DNA from: CAZHJK01 sp964533275
GTDB taxonomy: Bacteria; Bacillota; Clostridia; Eubacteriales; Garciellaceae
Assembly (NCBI GenBank): GCA_964533275.1
Contig: CAZHJK010000025.1
Coordinates: 1-36,671, forward strand
Length of the DNA stretch: 36,671 bases
Reading direction: 5' to 3'
In this document: positions 17,001 to 24,964 of the stretch, piece by piece
Position numbering within the stretch: position 1 is the stretch's first letter
Layout of the letters: each line of letters starts with the position of its first letter
Notes under the pieces: model-generated
What the model was told of the DNA's origin: nothing
Databases searched by the model: none
Seen by the model: the letters and a program-made list of their open reading frames with translations, nothing else
Made by a program: the position numbers and the translations under genes

Positions 17001-18385
17001 CCAGGATTTATTAATGTATTAAATTTATCAACAATTCGACCATTTTCTATTTTTACTGCCCCAATTTCTGTTATTTGATCTTTAACTGGTGATAATCCGG
17101 TTGTTTCAATATCAAAAACTACAAAACATTGATTTAAATCTCCTCTATAATCACCCCATACAACAGCCTCATTGTCATCTATTAAATATCCTTCTACTCC
17201 ATATATTATTTTAATATCATTCTCTTTTCCAGCATTCATTGCTTCAGGAAAGGCTTGTAATACTCCATGATCTGTAATAGCTATAGCCTTATGTCCCCAC
17301 TTAGCTGCTTTTTTTATAATATCTTTTATACTTGTTACTCCATCCATTGCACTAAATTGAGAGTGAGTATGCAATTCGACTCTTTTATTATTATGATTAT
17401 CCTCTTTTTCTTGGTAATTAATTTTTTGTATATCCCTTGCCATAATTACTATTTCTTTTGTATATTTATCGAATTGAACATCCCCTTTAACCTTCACATA
17501 CTTATATTCTTCAAAGAATTTAGATATCAATTCTATATCTTCTTTTTTTTCAAAAGTTTTTATAGTAATAGAATTAGAAAAGTCTGTAATATTAAAACTT
17601 ACAATTCCTTTATTATTGTTAAATATTCTATATTCAAAATCAAATACTTTACCTTCAACAACAACATTCCCTGACTCTATAGATATATCATCTATAATAG
17701 TAGAGTTTTGAGTTATACTTTTACCTTTAATGTTTTTATTAATAAGCTTGTTAATGCTTTTATTTGATTTATTTTTTTGTTGTTCTGCATTTTTAACATT
17801 AGTCGGAACACTTGATTTAACAATTCTTTCTAATTCTGCTTCCTTTAGGATTTGTAATTCTTTCTGAATATTTATATCACTATTAAATATAACTTCTACT
17901 TTAAAAGGTTTAATTATTTGATGATTAATATTATTTTTAATAAATATAGGTATATTTTTATTTATTATAGATTCTACTACTATTTGAGAATTAACTTGAA
18001 TTGTTAGAGTTGTATTATCTACTAACCAATATTTAAATGGAATAGATCCTATAATTGATGGAAATTTATTTTTCAACAACAGATATAAATCTTCACCTTT
18101 TTCTTTGTACCATTCTTTTATTGTTTCATAACTTTTGGTATTTTCAATGTCTTCTATTTCTTTATATGAAATATTTATATCTAAAAGAAAGGAGTAAGTT
18201 GTTAATAAATTTTGTTCTAACTCTTTAATTAAATCTTCAGCAACTTTAAAAGGACCCTCTATATTTATATACCAGCTTTTAAGGTCCTTATTTACCCTTA
18301 CTTTTTTTATAATACACTTATTTAAAAACCAAAATTTATCCATTTCTCTTAATTTATCTAATATAAAAGCATTCGTGTCTTGCAA
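14078..18385 (-). CDS. polC: DNA polymerase III PolC-type, catalytic subunit with proofreading exonuclease
   Basis: This is the main replicative polymerase of low-GC Gram-positives, 1435 residues. The order is an N-terminal domain (1-200), an OB fold (about 235-320) and a PHP domain split by the exonuclease insert (HTH at 339-341). The DnaQ-like 3'-5' exonuclease has DIETTG (425-430) and HHRAVDDA (562-569). The polymerase core then has GSRGSVGSS, a four-Cys zinc site (CPECKH and NCPFC) and the catalytic PDIDLNF. The C terminus ends QLSLFGI, the sliding-clamp binding motif. The start is TTG, with GGGGGAAG six bases upstream. In B. subtilis proS precedes polC; here a glycosyltransferase and ispG do. 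Confidence 0.98.
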   Translation of the reverse strand: MQDTNAFILDKLREMDKFWFLNKCIIKKVRVNKDLKSWYINIEGPFKVAEDLIKELEQNLLTTYSFLLDINISYKEIEDIENTKSYETIKEWYKEKGEDLYLLLKNKFPSIIGSIPFKYWLVDNTTLTIQVNSQIVVESIINKNIPIFIKNNINHQIIKPFKVEVIFNSDINIQKELQILKEAELERIVKSSVPTNVKNAEQQKNKSNKSINKLINKNIKGKSITQNSTIIDDISIESGNVVVEGKVFDFEYRIFNNNKGIVSFNITDFSNSITIKTFEKKEDIELISKFFEEYKYVKVKGDVQFDKYTKEIVIMARDIQKINYQEKEDNHNNKRVELHTHSQFSAMDGVTSIKDIIKKAAKWGHKAIAITDHGVLQAFPEAMNAGKENDIKIIYGVEGYLIDDNEAVVWGDYRGDLNQCFVVFDIETTGLSPVKDQITEIGAVKIENGRIVDKFNTLINPGCSIPYRITKLTGITDEMVKDEPRIHEILPRFIEFCNNCILVAHNAKFDISFIKNKAKSVNLNVNNPIVDTLALSRLCLPSLKRHRLSNVVKHFGIKLENHHRAVDDAQATAEVFLNLIDIVKINGAKNIEDLNYILKDKESVKKMDTYHIIILVKNLIGLKNLYKIISKSHMDYFYKKPRIPKSLLKRFKEGLIIGTACEAGELYKAILRNVEKKELEKVISLYDYLEIQPLGNNNFLIDKGIVENREQLIEINKKIVSLGEEYNKPVVATGDVHFLNEKDEIYRRILMSGQGFQDADNQAPLYFRTTEEMLKEFDYLGKEKAEEVVITNTNYIADQIQNILPIPTGTFPPKIEGAEDEIFKMTMKKAHNIYGDKLPDIIQKRLDKELNSIINNGYAVLYLIAHKLVDKSLEDGYLVGSRGSVGSSLVATFTDITEVNPLPPHYICPECKHSEFFDSNVVGVGPDLPDKNCPFCKTKYNKEGFDIPFEVFLGFEGDKEPDIDLNFSGEYQAIAHKYTEELFGSGQVFKAGTIGTIAEKTAYGFVKNYAEDRGSVLHNAEINRLVKGCTGVKRTTGQHPGGIMVVPRDKEIYDFCPIQRPADDPNTDIITTHFDYHSLSGRLLKLDILGHDDPTAIRMLEDLTGIDATKIPLDDKKTIKIFTSTDVLNIKPKDIGSSVGTFGIPEFGTRFVRQMLEDTKPTAFSDLIRISGLSHGTDVWINNAQDLIRNNTCTIKEVISTRDDIMVYLTYKGLKPKSAFKIMEGVRKGRGLTPDDVKEMKENNVPQWYIDSCTKIKYMFPKAHAAAYVMMAFRIAYFKVHYPLSFYATYFTVRTDDFDADLITKGKTYIKNKIKDLEDKGNEITTKEKGLLIVLEISLEMYCRGFSILPVDLYESHAEKFIIKDNALLAPFNSLTGLGIKAAYNIMEARLPNKFISKEDLRERCKISKNVIEILDQHGCLKDLPDSNQLSLFGI

Positions 18386-18428
18386 TATTCTTCCCCCTTG
18401 TAAACAAAGACAATAACCTTAATTCAGC

Positions 18429-19058
18429 TTAGGAAATCTTAAGTGTTTTAACAATTTCCCAATACATTTTTATTCTAGCAGTAAAGCCTTTAACAAATCC
18501 TAATTTTTCTTCCTTCATCACATGGGTCATATTACTCATTGGTACTCCTAAGTATGAAATATTGTTTTTTCTAACATAATTGGTTAAGGCTACTTCAAAA
18601 CCAAATCGAACAATCTCTAAATATTCCATATCTTCAAAAATCTTTCTTTTAACAACTCTTTGTCCTGATAAGAAAGGTGCTACCTTTTGTGCTAAATCCG
18701 TAGCTACTCTGCCATTTGAAAATAAGCCATAGGTCATTGAACATTTATTACTTTGTATAGGTTTAATTAGATTTATAACATGTAATGGTGTTAAGCCTAC
18801 TAAATCAGCATCAAGTAAAACAATTATTTCAGCATCTGTATTATGAACGCCTTCCATTATTGCTGCACCTTTACCTTTATTTTCAGGTAACCTTATAGCT
18901 GTTACGCCCTTATCAACTGCAATTTTATAAGTGTAATCCATGGATCCATCATCTATAACTATAATTTCGTCTATTATATCCACTTGTTTAACGACATCTA
19001 TTACGCATCCGATTCTTGACTCTTCATTATAAGCAGGAATTAACACTGCAATTTTCAT
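18429..19058 (-). CDS. Family 2 glycosyltransferase, soluble, substrate unknown
   Basis: This 209-residue GT-A fold glycosyltransferase of family 2 resembles the dolichyl-phosphate-mannose synthase / nucleotide-sugar transferase group. Visible features are IPAYNEESRIG at the N terminus, IIVIDDGSMDYT, the LPENKGKGAAIMEG loop and the DxD-type metal site in VLLDADLVGL. An FLSGQRVVKR segment probably contributes to the acceptor site. It has no transmembrane segment, unlike many lipid-linked members. The ATG follows GAGGTGG. It lies 43 bases before polC and 122 after ispG, a place normally occupied by housekeeping genes, and its sugar and acceptor cannot be read from sequence. The neighbouring isoprenoid and lipid genes make a lipid-linked acceptor possible, but that is inference. 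Confidence 0.85.
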   Translation of the reverse strand: MKIAVLIPAYNEESRIGCVIDVVKQVDIIDEIIVIDDGSMDYTYKIAVDKGVTAIRLPENKGKGAAIMEGVHNTDAEIIVLLDADLVGLTPLHVINLIKPIQSNKCSMTYGLFSNGRVATDLAQKVAPFLSGQRVVKRKIFEDMEYLEIVRFGFEVALTNYVRKNNISYLGVPMSNMTHVMKEEKLGFVKGFTARIKMYWEIVKTLKIS

Positions 19059-19180
19059 AAGTAATCCACCTCAAATATATAATCATTGATTGAGAAAACT
19101 GTCCATAGCAATCCTTTGTTATGCTTTTAAGTTTAAAAAAGATTGTTTTTTTATAATATTAATCTACTTCAAATATTATA

Positions 19181-20233
19181 TTACAATTTCTTAATTTCAT
19201 TTAATAACTCATTGATAATATTTTTTTCATCTATTTTGCGAATTATTTCCCCTTTTTTAAATAATAATGCTTTTCCTTTGCCTCCAGCTATTCCTATATC
19301 TGCTTCCTTAGCTTCTCCAGGACCGTTTACCACACAACCCATAATTGCAACTTTTAATGGTTTTTTTATGTTAATTAGTTGCTTTTCTAATTGGTTCGCA
19401 ATTTCAATAAGGTTTATTTGACATCTTCCACAGGTAGGGCAGGATATAATTTCAATACTGCTGGATTTATTTAATTTTAGTGATTTAAGTATTTCTTTAG
19501 CAACAATAACCTCTTCAGTTGGATTATCAGTAAGTGATACCCTTATAGTATCACCAATACCTTTTGACAAGATGCTTCCAATTCCAACACTTGATTTTAT
19601 AGTACCAGAAAATTTTGTCCCGGATTCTGTTATACCAACATGAAGAGGATAACTACATTTTTCTGAGATCAGATCATATGCCTGGATAGTTAAAGGTACA
19701 CTTGATGCTTTTAGAGATATAATAACTTGATCATAATTAAGATCTTCTAAAATTTTAATGTGTTCACAAGCACTTTCTACCATGGCTTGAGCATTAACAC
19801 CCTGATATTTCTTTAAGATATCTGGATCTATAGATCCAGCATTTACACCAATTCTTATAGGAATGTGGCGCTCCTTCGCTGCATTTACTACTTGGACAAC
19901 TCTATGATGTTCTCCAATGTTACCAGGATTTAATCTTAATTTATCTATCCCATTTTTAATTACTTCTAATGCCAATCTATAATCAAAATGTATATCAGCT
20001 ATTATTGGAATATTTGATTCATCTACAATTGATTTTACAGCCCTTGCTGCCTCCATATTTGGAATTGCAATCCGCACTAAATCACAACCGCTATCCTCAA
20101 GTTCTTTTATTTGATTAATTGTTGCATTTATATTTCGTGTATCTGTATTAGTCATAGATTGAACAGAAATAGGTGCATTTCCACCAATAAATATATCTCC
20201 AACTTTAACTTTCTTGGTCATTTTTCTTCTCAT
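19181..20233 (-). CDS. ispG: 4-hydroxy-3-methylbut-2-enyl-diphosphate synthase (flavodoxin), IspG/GcpE
   Basis: It makes HMBPP from the cyclic diphosphate MEcPP, the penultimate step of the MEP isoprenoid pathway, using a [4Fe-4S] cluster. The 350-residue protein has the short bacterial form: a TIM barrel (VQSMTNTDTRN, LRLNPGNIG) and a C-terminal cluster domain. The three cluster Cys are Cys265 and Cys268 (in CPTCGRC) and Cys300 (in MGCVVNGPGEA), with the fourth ligand Glu307. The ATG at 20233 follows AGGTGG; a second in-frame ATG lies 12 bases downstream. It is 18 bases after rseP and in one unit with dxr, an earlier enzyme of the same pathway. Confidence 0.97.
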   Translation of the reverse strand: MRRKMTKKVKVGDIFIGGNAPISVQSMTNTDTRNINATINQIKELEDSGCDLVRIAIPNMEAARAVKSIVDESNIPIIADIHFDYRLALEVIKNGIDKLRLNPGNIGEHHRVVQVVNAAKERHIPIRIGVNAGSIDPDILKKYQGVNAQAMVESACEHIKILEDLNYDQVIISLKASSVPLTIQAYDLISEKCSYPLHVGITESGTKFSGTIKSSVGIGSILSKGIGDTIRVSLTDNPTEEVIVAKEILKSLKLNKSSSIEIISCPTCGRCQINLIEIANQLEKQLINIKKPLKVAIMGCVVNGPGEAKEADIGIAGGKGKALLFKKGEIIRKIDEKNIINELLNEIKKL

Positions 20234-20251
20234 AGTATTACCACCTAATTC

Positions 20252-21262
20252 TTAAAAAAAGTTTGTAAATCTTATTACATCTCTATATCCAATAAAAACT
20301 GCTAATATCATTAATAATACAAATCCAACAAAATGGAATAAACCTTCTTTTTCTGGATTTATTGGTTTTCCTCTAATTGTTTCAACAGCAAGAAACATTA
20401 ACCTACTTCCATCTAAAGCCGGGATGGGTAGCAAATTAAATATTCCTAGGTTTAAACTAATTTGTGCCGCTAATAGTATAACTGGTAATATTCCATTTTT
20501 TGCTGTTTCACTTACAATAGCTACCACACCTACTGGACCAACTAAACTATCAGTATTAGCTCTACCAGTTATTAATTGTCCTAATACTTCAATAATACTT
20601 CTAGTTAAAAAAATTGATTGCTCAATAGATGTAGTTATAGAACCTAAAATTGATCGTTTTGATGCTGGTCTAATACCAATTCTATATCTATCTAAATCTT
20701 TATCATATTTTGGTGTAATATTAATATTTTTAGTAGTATTATTTCTTTCTATTACAATTGCTAAAATTGCATCCTTGTTGTTTGTGATAATGTTTTCAAT
20801 CTGACTATATTCTTTAATTTCCTGGTCATTTATAGATAAAATCTTATCCCCCGATCTTATCCCTTCATTATATGCTGGATAATCACTTTCAACTTCTAAA
20901 ATTGTAGTTGTAGGTGTTCCCATAGAGAAAAAAACTATAGAGAGCAAAATAATGGCTAATACTATATTCATAAATGACCCTGCTATAAAAACTGCTGCTC
21001 TGCCTAACTTAGTTTTGTTATTTAGACTTCTTTCATCTTTAGAATCTTCATCCTCTCCAAGCATTTTACAGAAACCACCAAGGGGTAGTGCTCTTATACT
21101 ATATAATGTATCTCCTTTTTTAATTCCAAACAATTTTGGTCCCATGCCTACTGAAAATTCTTCTACCTTAACACCAATTAACTTAGCAACACTAAAGTGC
21201 CCAAACTCATGAAATATAATTAGTATTCCAAATATTATTAAAGAAAGAATTATTGTGTTCAT
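20252..21262 (-). CDS. rseP: Site-2 intramembrane zinc protease RseP/RasP
   Basis: This S2P-family protease cleaves transmembrane anti-sigma factors, signal-peptide remnants and other membrane substrates. The 336-residue protein has the HEFGH zinc motif in its first transmembrane helix (His18, Glu19, His22) and one PDZ domain (about 120-190, with GIRSGDKILSINDQEI). A C-terminal transmembrane segment carries NLLPIPALDGSRL with the third metal ligand, Asp. The ATG follows GGTGA. It is 16 bases after dxr, the standard dxr-rseP arrangement. Confidence 0.95.
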   Translation of the reverse strand: MNTIILSLIIFGILIIFHEFGHFSVAKLIGVKVEEFSVGMGPKLFGIKKGDTLYSIRALPLGGFCKMLGEDEDSKDERSLNNKTKLGRAAVFIAGSFMNIVLAIILLSIVFFSMGTPTTTILEVESDYPAYNEGIRSGDKILSINDQEIKEYSQIENIITNNKDAILAIVIERNNTTKNINITPKYDKDLDRYRIGIRPASKRSILGSITTSIEQSIFLTRSIIEVLGQLITGRANTDSLVGPVGVVAIVSETAKNGILPVILLAAQISLNLGIFNLLPIPALDGSRLMFLAVETIRGKPINPEKEGLFHFVGFVLLMILAVFIGYRDVIRFTNFF

Positions 21263-21278
21263 TTGTCACCATCCTTTA

Positions 21279-22424
21279 TTAGGCGTTCTCTCTTACAAAA
21301 TCTCTAGCCCAAGTATCTACATTTAATATATCTTCCAAAGTTGGTCTAATAATATTTTTATGTTTTATTATTGTCTTTTCAATTATTGCTGCAATATCTA
21401 AAAAAGAAATGCGTCCTTCTAAAAATAGATCGACAGCTTTTTCATTTGCAGCATTTAGAACAGCAGGCATTGTTCCACCTATTTTTATAGATTCATATGC
21501 TAACCTTAAACATTCAAAAGTTTCATAATCCGCTTCTTCAAAGGTTAATGTTCCTATAGATATGAGATCTAGTTTAGGGAATGCATTTTTTTTTCTAAAT
21601 GGATAATTTAAAGCATATGCAATTGGAACCTTCATATCTTTTTCCCCTAATTGAGCAATTATTGAACCATCTTCATACTCTACTGCTGAATGTATTATGC
21701 TCTGCGGATGAATCAATACTTTAATTTTATCAATATCCACATTAAATAACCATTTAGCCTCTATTAGCTCTAATCCTTTATTCATTAAAGTAGCTGAATC
21801 AATACTAATTTTTTTTCCCATACTCCAATTCGGATGCTTTATAGCTTCTTCAGGAGTTATATTCATTAAATCTTTTTTCTTCTTGTTTCTAAAGGGACCT
21901 CCTGAAGCTGTAAGAAGAATATTAAATATCTTATTATTTTCATTTCCATTAATGCATTGAAATATTGCAGAGTGTTCACTATCAATTGGCAATATATTAA
22001 CCTTATTTTTTTTTGCTAAATCCATTACAAGTGATCCTGCTGATACTAATGTTTCTTTATTAGCTAAACCAACATCAATTCCGTTTTTTATTGCAGTAAT
22101 AGTTGGTTGAATACCAATTGATCCAACTAGGGAATTAACCATTAGATTAACTTTTTCTAAAGAAGCAATTTCAATAAGTCCTTCTATTCCAGAAAATACC
22201 TTTGTATTACTTCCTTTTATTTTGTCCTTTAATATCTTAGCCTTTTCATTTATCATTACACATACTGCTTTAGGTTTAAACTCAAGTATTTGCTTTTCCA
22301 GTAAATCTATGTTTTCATTAGTGGACAGACCAAGTATCTTAAAATGATCTTTATGTTCTCTTATTACATCTATTGTTTGAGTTCCAATTGAACCAGTAGA
22401 GCCTAAAATAGATATGTTTTTCAT
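21279..22424 (-). CDS. dxr: 1-deoxy-D-xylulose-5-phosphate reductoisomerase
   Basis: It converts DXP to MEP with NADPH, the first committed step of the MEP pathway. The 381 residues show the N-terminal NADPH-binding ILGSTGSIGTQTIDV, GLANKETLVSAG, the metal-binding LPIDSEHSAIFQC segment, LTASGGPFR, and MGKKISIDSATLMNKGLE in the catalytic domain. The ATG follows AAAGGATG. It is probably the first gene of the dxr-rseP-ispG unit, with a predicted promoter at 22476-22504 in the 154-base gap after cdsA. Confidence 0.97.
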   Translation of the reverse strand: MKNISILGSTGSIGTQTIDVIREHKDHFKILGLSTNENIDLLEKQILEFKPKAVCVMINEKAKILKDKIKGSNTKVFSGIEGLIEIASLEKVNLMVNSLVGSIGIQPTITAIKNGIDVGLANKETLVSAGSLVMDLAKKNKVNILPIDSEHSAIFQCINGNENNKIFNILLTASGGPFRNKKKKDLMNITPEEAIKHPNWSMGKKISIDSATLMNKGLELIEAKWLFNVDIDKIKVLIHPQSIIHSAVEYEDGSIIAQLGEKDMKVPIAYALNYPFRKKNAFPKLDLISIGTLTFEEADYETFECLRLAYESIKIGGTMPAVLNAANEKAVDLFLEGRISFLDIAAIIEKTIIKHKNIIRPTLEDILNVDTWARDFVRENA

Positions 22425-22475
22425 TTACTCATCCTTTCAATTAATTACTAACTTTTGGTATCATCTATTATAAAT

Positions 22476-22504
22476 ATTTTAACATCAAGTAATAATAAGA
22501 CCAA
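22476..22504 (-). promoter_or_regulatory. Predicted sigma-A promoter for dxr-rseP-ispG
   Basis: On the minus strand, TTGGTC (22499-22504) is followed after exactly 17 bases by TAAAAT (22476-22481). It lies about 52 bases upstream of the dxr ATG. The rest of the cdsA-dxr gap is nearly all A/T and shows no terminator. Confidence 0.45.
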
Positions 22505-22578
22505 ATTTTTATATAATTTCAAATTATTAATAAATAATGAAAATGGATTATTTATAATTTGGGCTAATATAAATTATT

Positions 22579-23367
22579 TTATATAATAATATCTATATAA
22601 TAATATACTATAGGTGCAGTAAAAAGTATGCTATCAAATCTATCTAATATTCCACCATGACCTGGAAAAATGTTTCCAAAATCCTTTACTCCATAGTTTC
22701 TTTTAATTAAAGATGCTGTTAAATCTCCAAATTGTGAAATAATACTGGTTATTATTCCTAAAATTATAAAATGTAATAATGAAATATTAATATTATGAAT
22801 TATATTTAAGTACTTACCATATAAAATACATATCATTAGACTGCCAACTATTCCTCCTATAGAACCTTCAATAGTTTTTTTGGGGCTAATTGATGGACAC
22901 AATTTGTGTTTTCCAAGATAAATCCCAGTAAAATATGCAAATGTATCAGTTGACCACGCAATAATAAAAACAAGCCAAACTAAATAATTACCATACAAAA
23001 TTTTATCGAATAACAAAATATGTCCTATTAAAAGAGTTATATACGTAATTCCGCTAAATCCTAATAATGCATTTTCAATGGAAGGATGTTTTGTACTCAA
23101 TTGATATATAAAATTAAATATAAATATTATTATTAAATATGCTAAAATAAGATTTTGAAATTGAAACATTATTATAAGAAGACCTATACTTAAAATAATT
23201 TCTATTATTATAAATAATTTATTAGTAATCTTATATGTCTTGTACAATTCATACAATCCAATAGAAGCAATAATTATAAGACTTGTTAAAAGTGGTATAC
23301 CACCTAATGAAATAATTAAAATTAATAGGGGTATCCCTAAAACAGAAGTTAATATTCTTTTAAACAT
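22579..23367 (-). CDS. cdsA: Phosphatidate cytidylyltransferase (CDP-diglyceride synthase)
   Basis: It makes CDP-diacylglycerol from phosphatidic acid and CTP at the membrane and feeds all phospholipid synthesis. The 262-residue protein has about seven hydrophobic segments. The family signature is at its C-terminal half: SPKKTIEGSIGG, FGDLTASLIKR and GVKDFGNIFPGHGGILDRFDS, with the conserved metal-binding Asp residues. The ATG follows GGGGGGAT. It is 12 bases after uppS. Confidence 0.97.
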   Translation of the reverse strand: MFKRILTSVLGIPLLILIISLGGIPLLTSLIIIASIGLYELYKTYKITNKLFIIIEIILSIGLLIIMFQFQNLILAYLIIIFIFNFIYQLSTKHPSIENALLGFSGITYITLLIGHILLFDKILYGNYLVWLVFIIAWSTDTFAYFTGIYLGKHKLCPSISPKKTIEGSIGGIVGSLMICILYGKYLNIIHNINISLLHFIILGIITSIISQFGDLTASLIKRNYGVKDFGNIFPGHGGILDRFDSILFTAPIVYYYIDIII

Positions 23368-23379
23368 AATATATCCCCC

Positions 23380-24147
23380 CTATTCATTAGATACTCCTCC
23401 ATAACGTCTCTCTCTACTCTGATATGACTCTATTGCTTCGAATAAATGTTCTTTTTTAAAATCAGGCCATAAAATATTAGTAAACCAAAATTCTGTATAG
23501 GCTAACTGCCATAATAAAAAGTTGCTTATCCTTAATTCTCCACTTGGTCTAATTAATAAATCAGGGTCAGGCAAATTTGATGTATATAAATAGGTTTTTA
23601 CTTTATTATCATCTATATCATCTAATTGAACTTTCCCATTTTGAGTATCTAATATAATCTCTTTAATTGCATGTATTAATTCATCTCTTCCCCCATAATT
23701 TAAAGCAATATTAACAATTAATCCGCTGTTATTTTTTGTTAGATTAATAGCATCGTATACTGCAATTTTGGGTTTCTCCGGTAAAATATCTATATTTCCA
23801 ATAGTATTAATTTTTACATTATTTTTATGAAGTTCATCTATTTCTTTGTTTAAATATTCTACTAACAAATTCATTAGAGCATCAACTTCTTTCTTAGGTC
23901 TTTTCCAATTTTCTGTAGAAAAAGCATAAAGTGTTAATACCTTAATCCCAATATCAGAACTTGTTTTAATAGCTTCTCTAAGTGCTTCTACACCAGCACG
24001 ATGTCCAGATGCTCTAGGCAACCCTCTCTTTTTAGCCCATCTTCCATTCCCATCCATAATTATAGCTATATGTTTAGGAAGTTTATTATAATCTATATTA
24101 TATTGTTTTTTATAATCAATACTTCTCTTTTTTCTTAAAGAAAACAT
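23380..24147 (-). CDS. uppS: Undecaprenyl diphosphate synthase (cis-prenyltransferase)
   Basis: It condenses isopentenyl diphosphate onto farnesyl diphosphate to make the C55 lipid carrier for peptidoglycan and other envelope polymers. The 255-residue protein has HIAIIMDGNGRWAKKRGLPR with the catalytic Asp32, the GHRAGVEAL helix, TLYAFSTENWKRP, and DLLIRPSGELRISNFLLWQ near the C terminus. The ATG follows GGAGGTTT. The gene begins only 27 bases past a terminator-like hairpin (24174-24191), leaving no room for a promoter after it. Transcription must come by read-through or from within the preceding gene. It is co-transcribed with cdsA. Confidence 0.97.
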   Translation of the reverse strand: MFSLRKKRSIDYKKQYNIDYNKLPKHIAIIMDGNGRWAKKRGLPRASGHRAGVEALREAIKTSSDIGIKVLTLYAFSTENWKRPKKEVDALMNLLVEYLNKEIDELHKNNVKINTIGNIDILPEKPKIAVYDAINLTKNNSGLIVNIALNYGGRDELIHAIKEIILDTQNGKVQLDDIDDNKVKTYLYTSNLPDPDLLIRPSGELRISNFLLWQLAYTEFWFTNILWPDFKKEHLFEAIESYQSRERRYGGVSNE

Positions 24148-24163
24148 ATCTAAACCTCCATAT

Positions 24164-24191
24164 GAATTAAAAACCCCCTAATAAAAGGGGG
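24164..24191 (-). terminator. Intrinsic terminator or attenuator between the 68-residue gene and uppS
   Basis: On the minus strand, the stem CCCCCT/AGGGGG (24186-24191 with 24174-24179, six-base loop) is followed by TTTTTAATTC. It starts four bases past the stop of the small gene and ends about 20 bases before the uppS ATG. Confidence 0.75.
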
Positions 24192-24195
24192 AATA

Positions 24196-24402
24196 CTAAA
24201 AATAAGAAACTAATATTTCCAATAATTCATCATTTATTTCCCTTATTCTAATTATATAGGGATCCTTAAAGCAATTATTATCTTTTATTTTACCTTTATT
24301 ATTTGGTGAGAATGTCTCAATAATATTTGTTGAGATACCAGACTTACTAAGAATTGCTAGACCTTCTTTTAAAGGTAATCCAAGTATATCTTGGATTTTC
24401 AT
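24196..24402 (-). CDS. Unassigned 68-residue protein between frr and uppS
   Basis: I do not recognise a named family. The 68-residue protein is probably real: its ATG has a strong Shine-Dalgarno (GGAGGTAT) at correct spacing, it starts three bases after frr, and it ends right before a terminator. The N-terminal half, LGLPLKEGLAILSKSGI, resembles a PASTA-like or helix-turn motif (leading LGLP, then a helix). The second half has alternating strands, DPYIIRIREINDELLEILVSYF. There is no signal peptide, membrane helix, Cys pair or catalytic motif. From memory, small proteins of similar layout occur near frr or uppS in other Clostridia, but I cannot confirm that here. A role linked to ribosome recycling or lipid carrier synthesis is only suggested by position. 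Confidence 0.7.
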   Translation of the reverse strand: MKIQDILGLPLKEGLAILSKSGISTNIIETFSPNNKGKIKDNNCFKDPYIIRIREINDELLEILVSYF

Positions 24403-24405
24403 AAG

Positions 24406-24963
24406 CTATACCTCCATTATTTCTGCTATCTTCTTTTCTATTAATATTTCAACTTCTTGGCTATATTCATCAGTAATTTTTTGTATTTCATCTTGGCCTT
24501 GTCTTAGATCATCTTCTGTTATTATACTCTCTTTTTCTGCTTTCTTTAAATCTTCATTTGATAGTCTTCTTATATTCCTTATTGCCACTTTTGCTTCTTC
24601 TCCATATTTTTTAACTAATTTAGATAGATCCTTTCTTCTTTCTTCTGTTAATTGAGGAAATATTAATCTAATAATTTTCCCATCGTTACTTGGATTAAGT
24701 CCTAAATCTGATTTTAAAATGGATCTTTCTATATCTCCAATTGATTTTGTATCAAAGGGTTGAATAACTAACATTCTTGGTTCAGGAGCACTAATATTCG
24801 AAAGTTGATTTAATGGCATAGGAGTACCATAATACTCTACATTAATTCTATCTAATATGCTTGGATTTGCTCTACCTGCCCGTATAGAACCAAATTCATT
24901 CTTTAAATTAGAAATAGACTTAACCATTTTTTCTTCCGCTTCACTTTTAACCATATTTAACAT
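24406..24963 (-). CDS. frr: Ribosome recycling factor
   Basis: With EF-G it splits post-termination ribosomes. The 185 residues match family length. Features are RAGRANPSILDRINVEYYG near the N terminus, the PLNQLSNISAPEPRMLVIQPFD segment of domain II, and the C-terminal helix with RNIRRLSNEDLKK. The ATG at 24963 follows AAGGAGGA at six bases; a second in-frame ATG lies nine bases downstream. The gene starts one base after the pyrH stop, so the pair is tightly coupled, as in most bacteria. Confidence 0.98.
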   Translation of the reverse strand: MLNMVKSEAEEKMVKSISNLKNEFGSIRAGRANPSILDRINVEYYGTPMPLNQLSNISAPEPRMLVIQPFDTKSIGDIERSILKSDLGLNPSNDGKIIRLIFPQLTEERRKDLSKLVKKYGEEAKVAIRNIRRLSNEDLKKAEKESIITEDDLRQGQDEIQKITDEYSQEVEILIEKKIAEIMEV

Positions 24964-24964
24964 T

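Noticed and set aside
19141..19195. AT-only inverted repeat ATAATATT/AATATTAT after ispG
   Set aside because: It is followed by A rather than T on the minus strand, so it is not an intrinsic terminator; such AT stems are expected by chance here.
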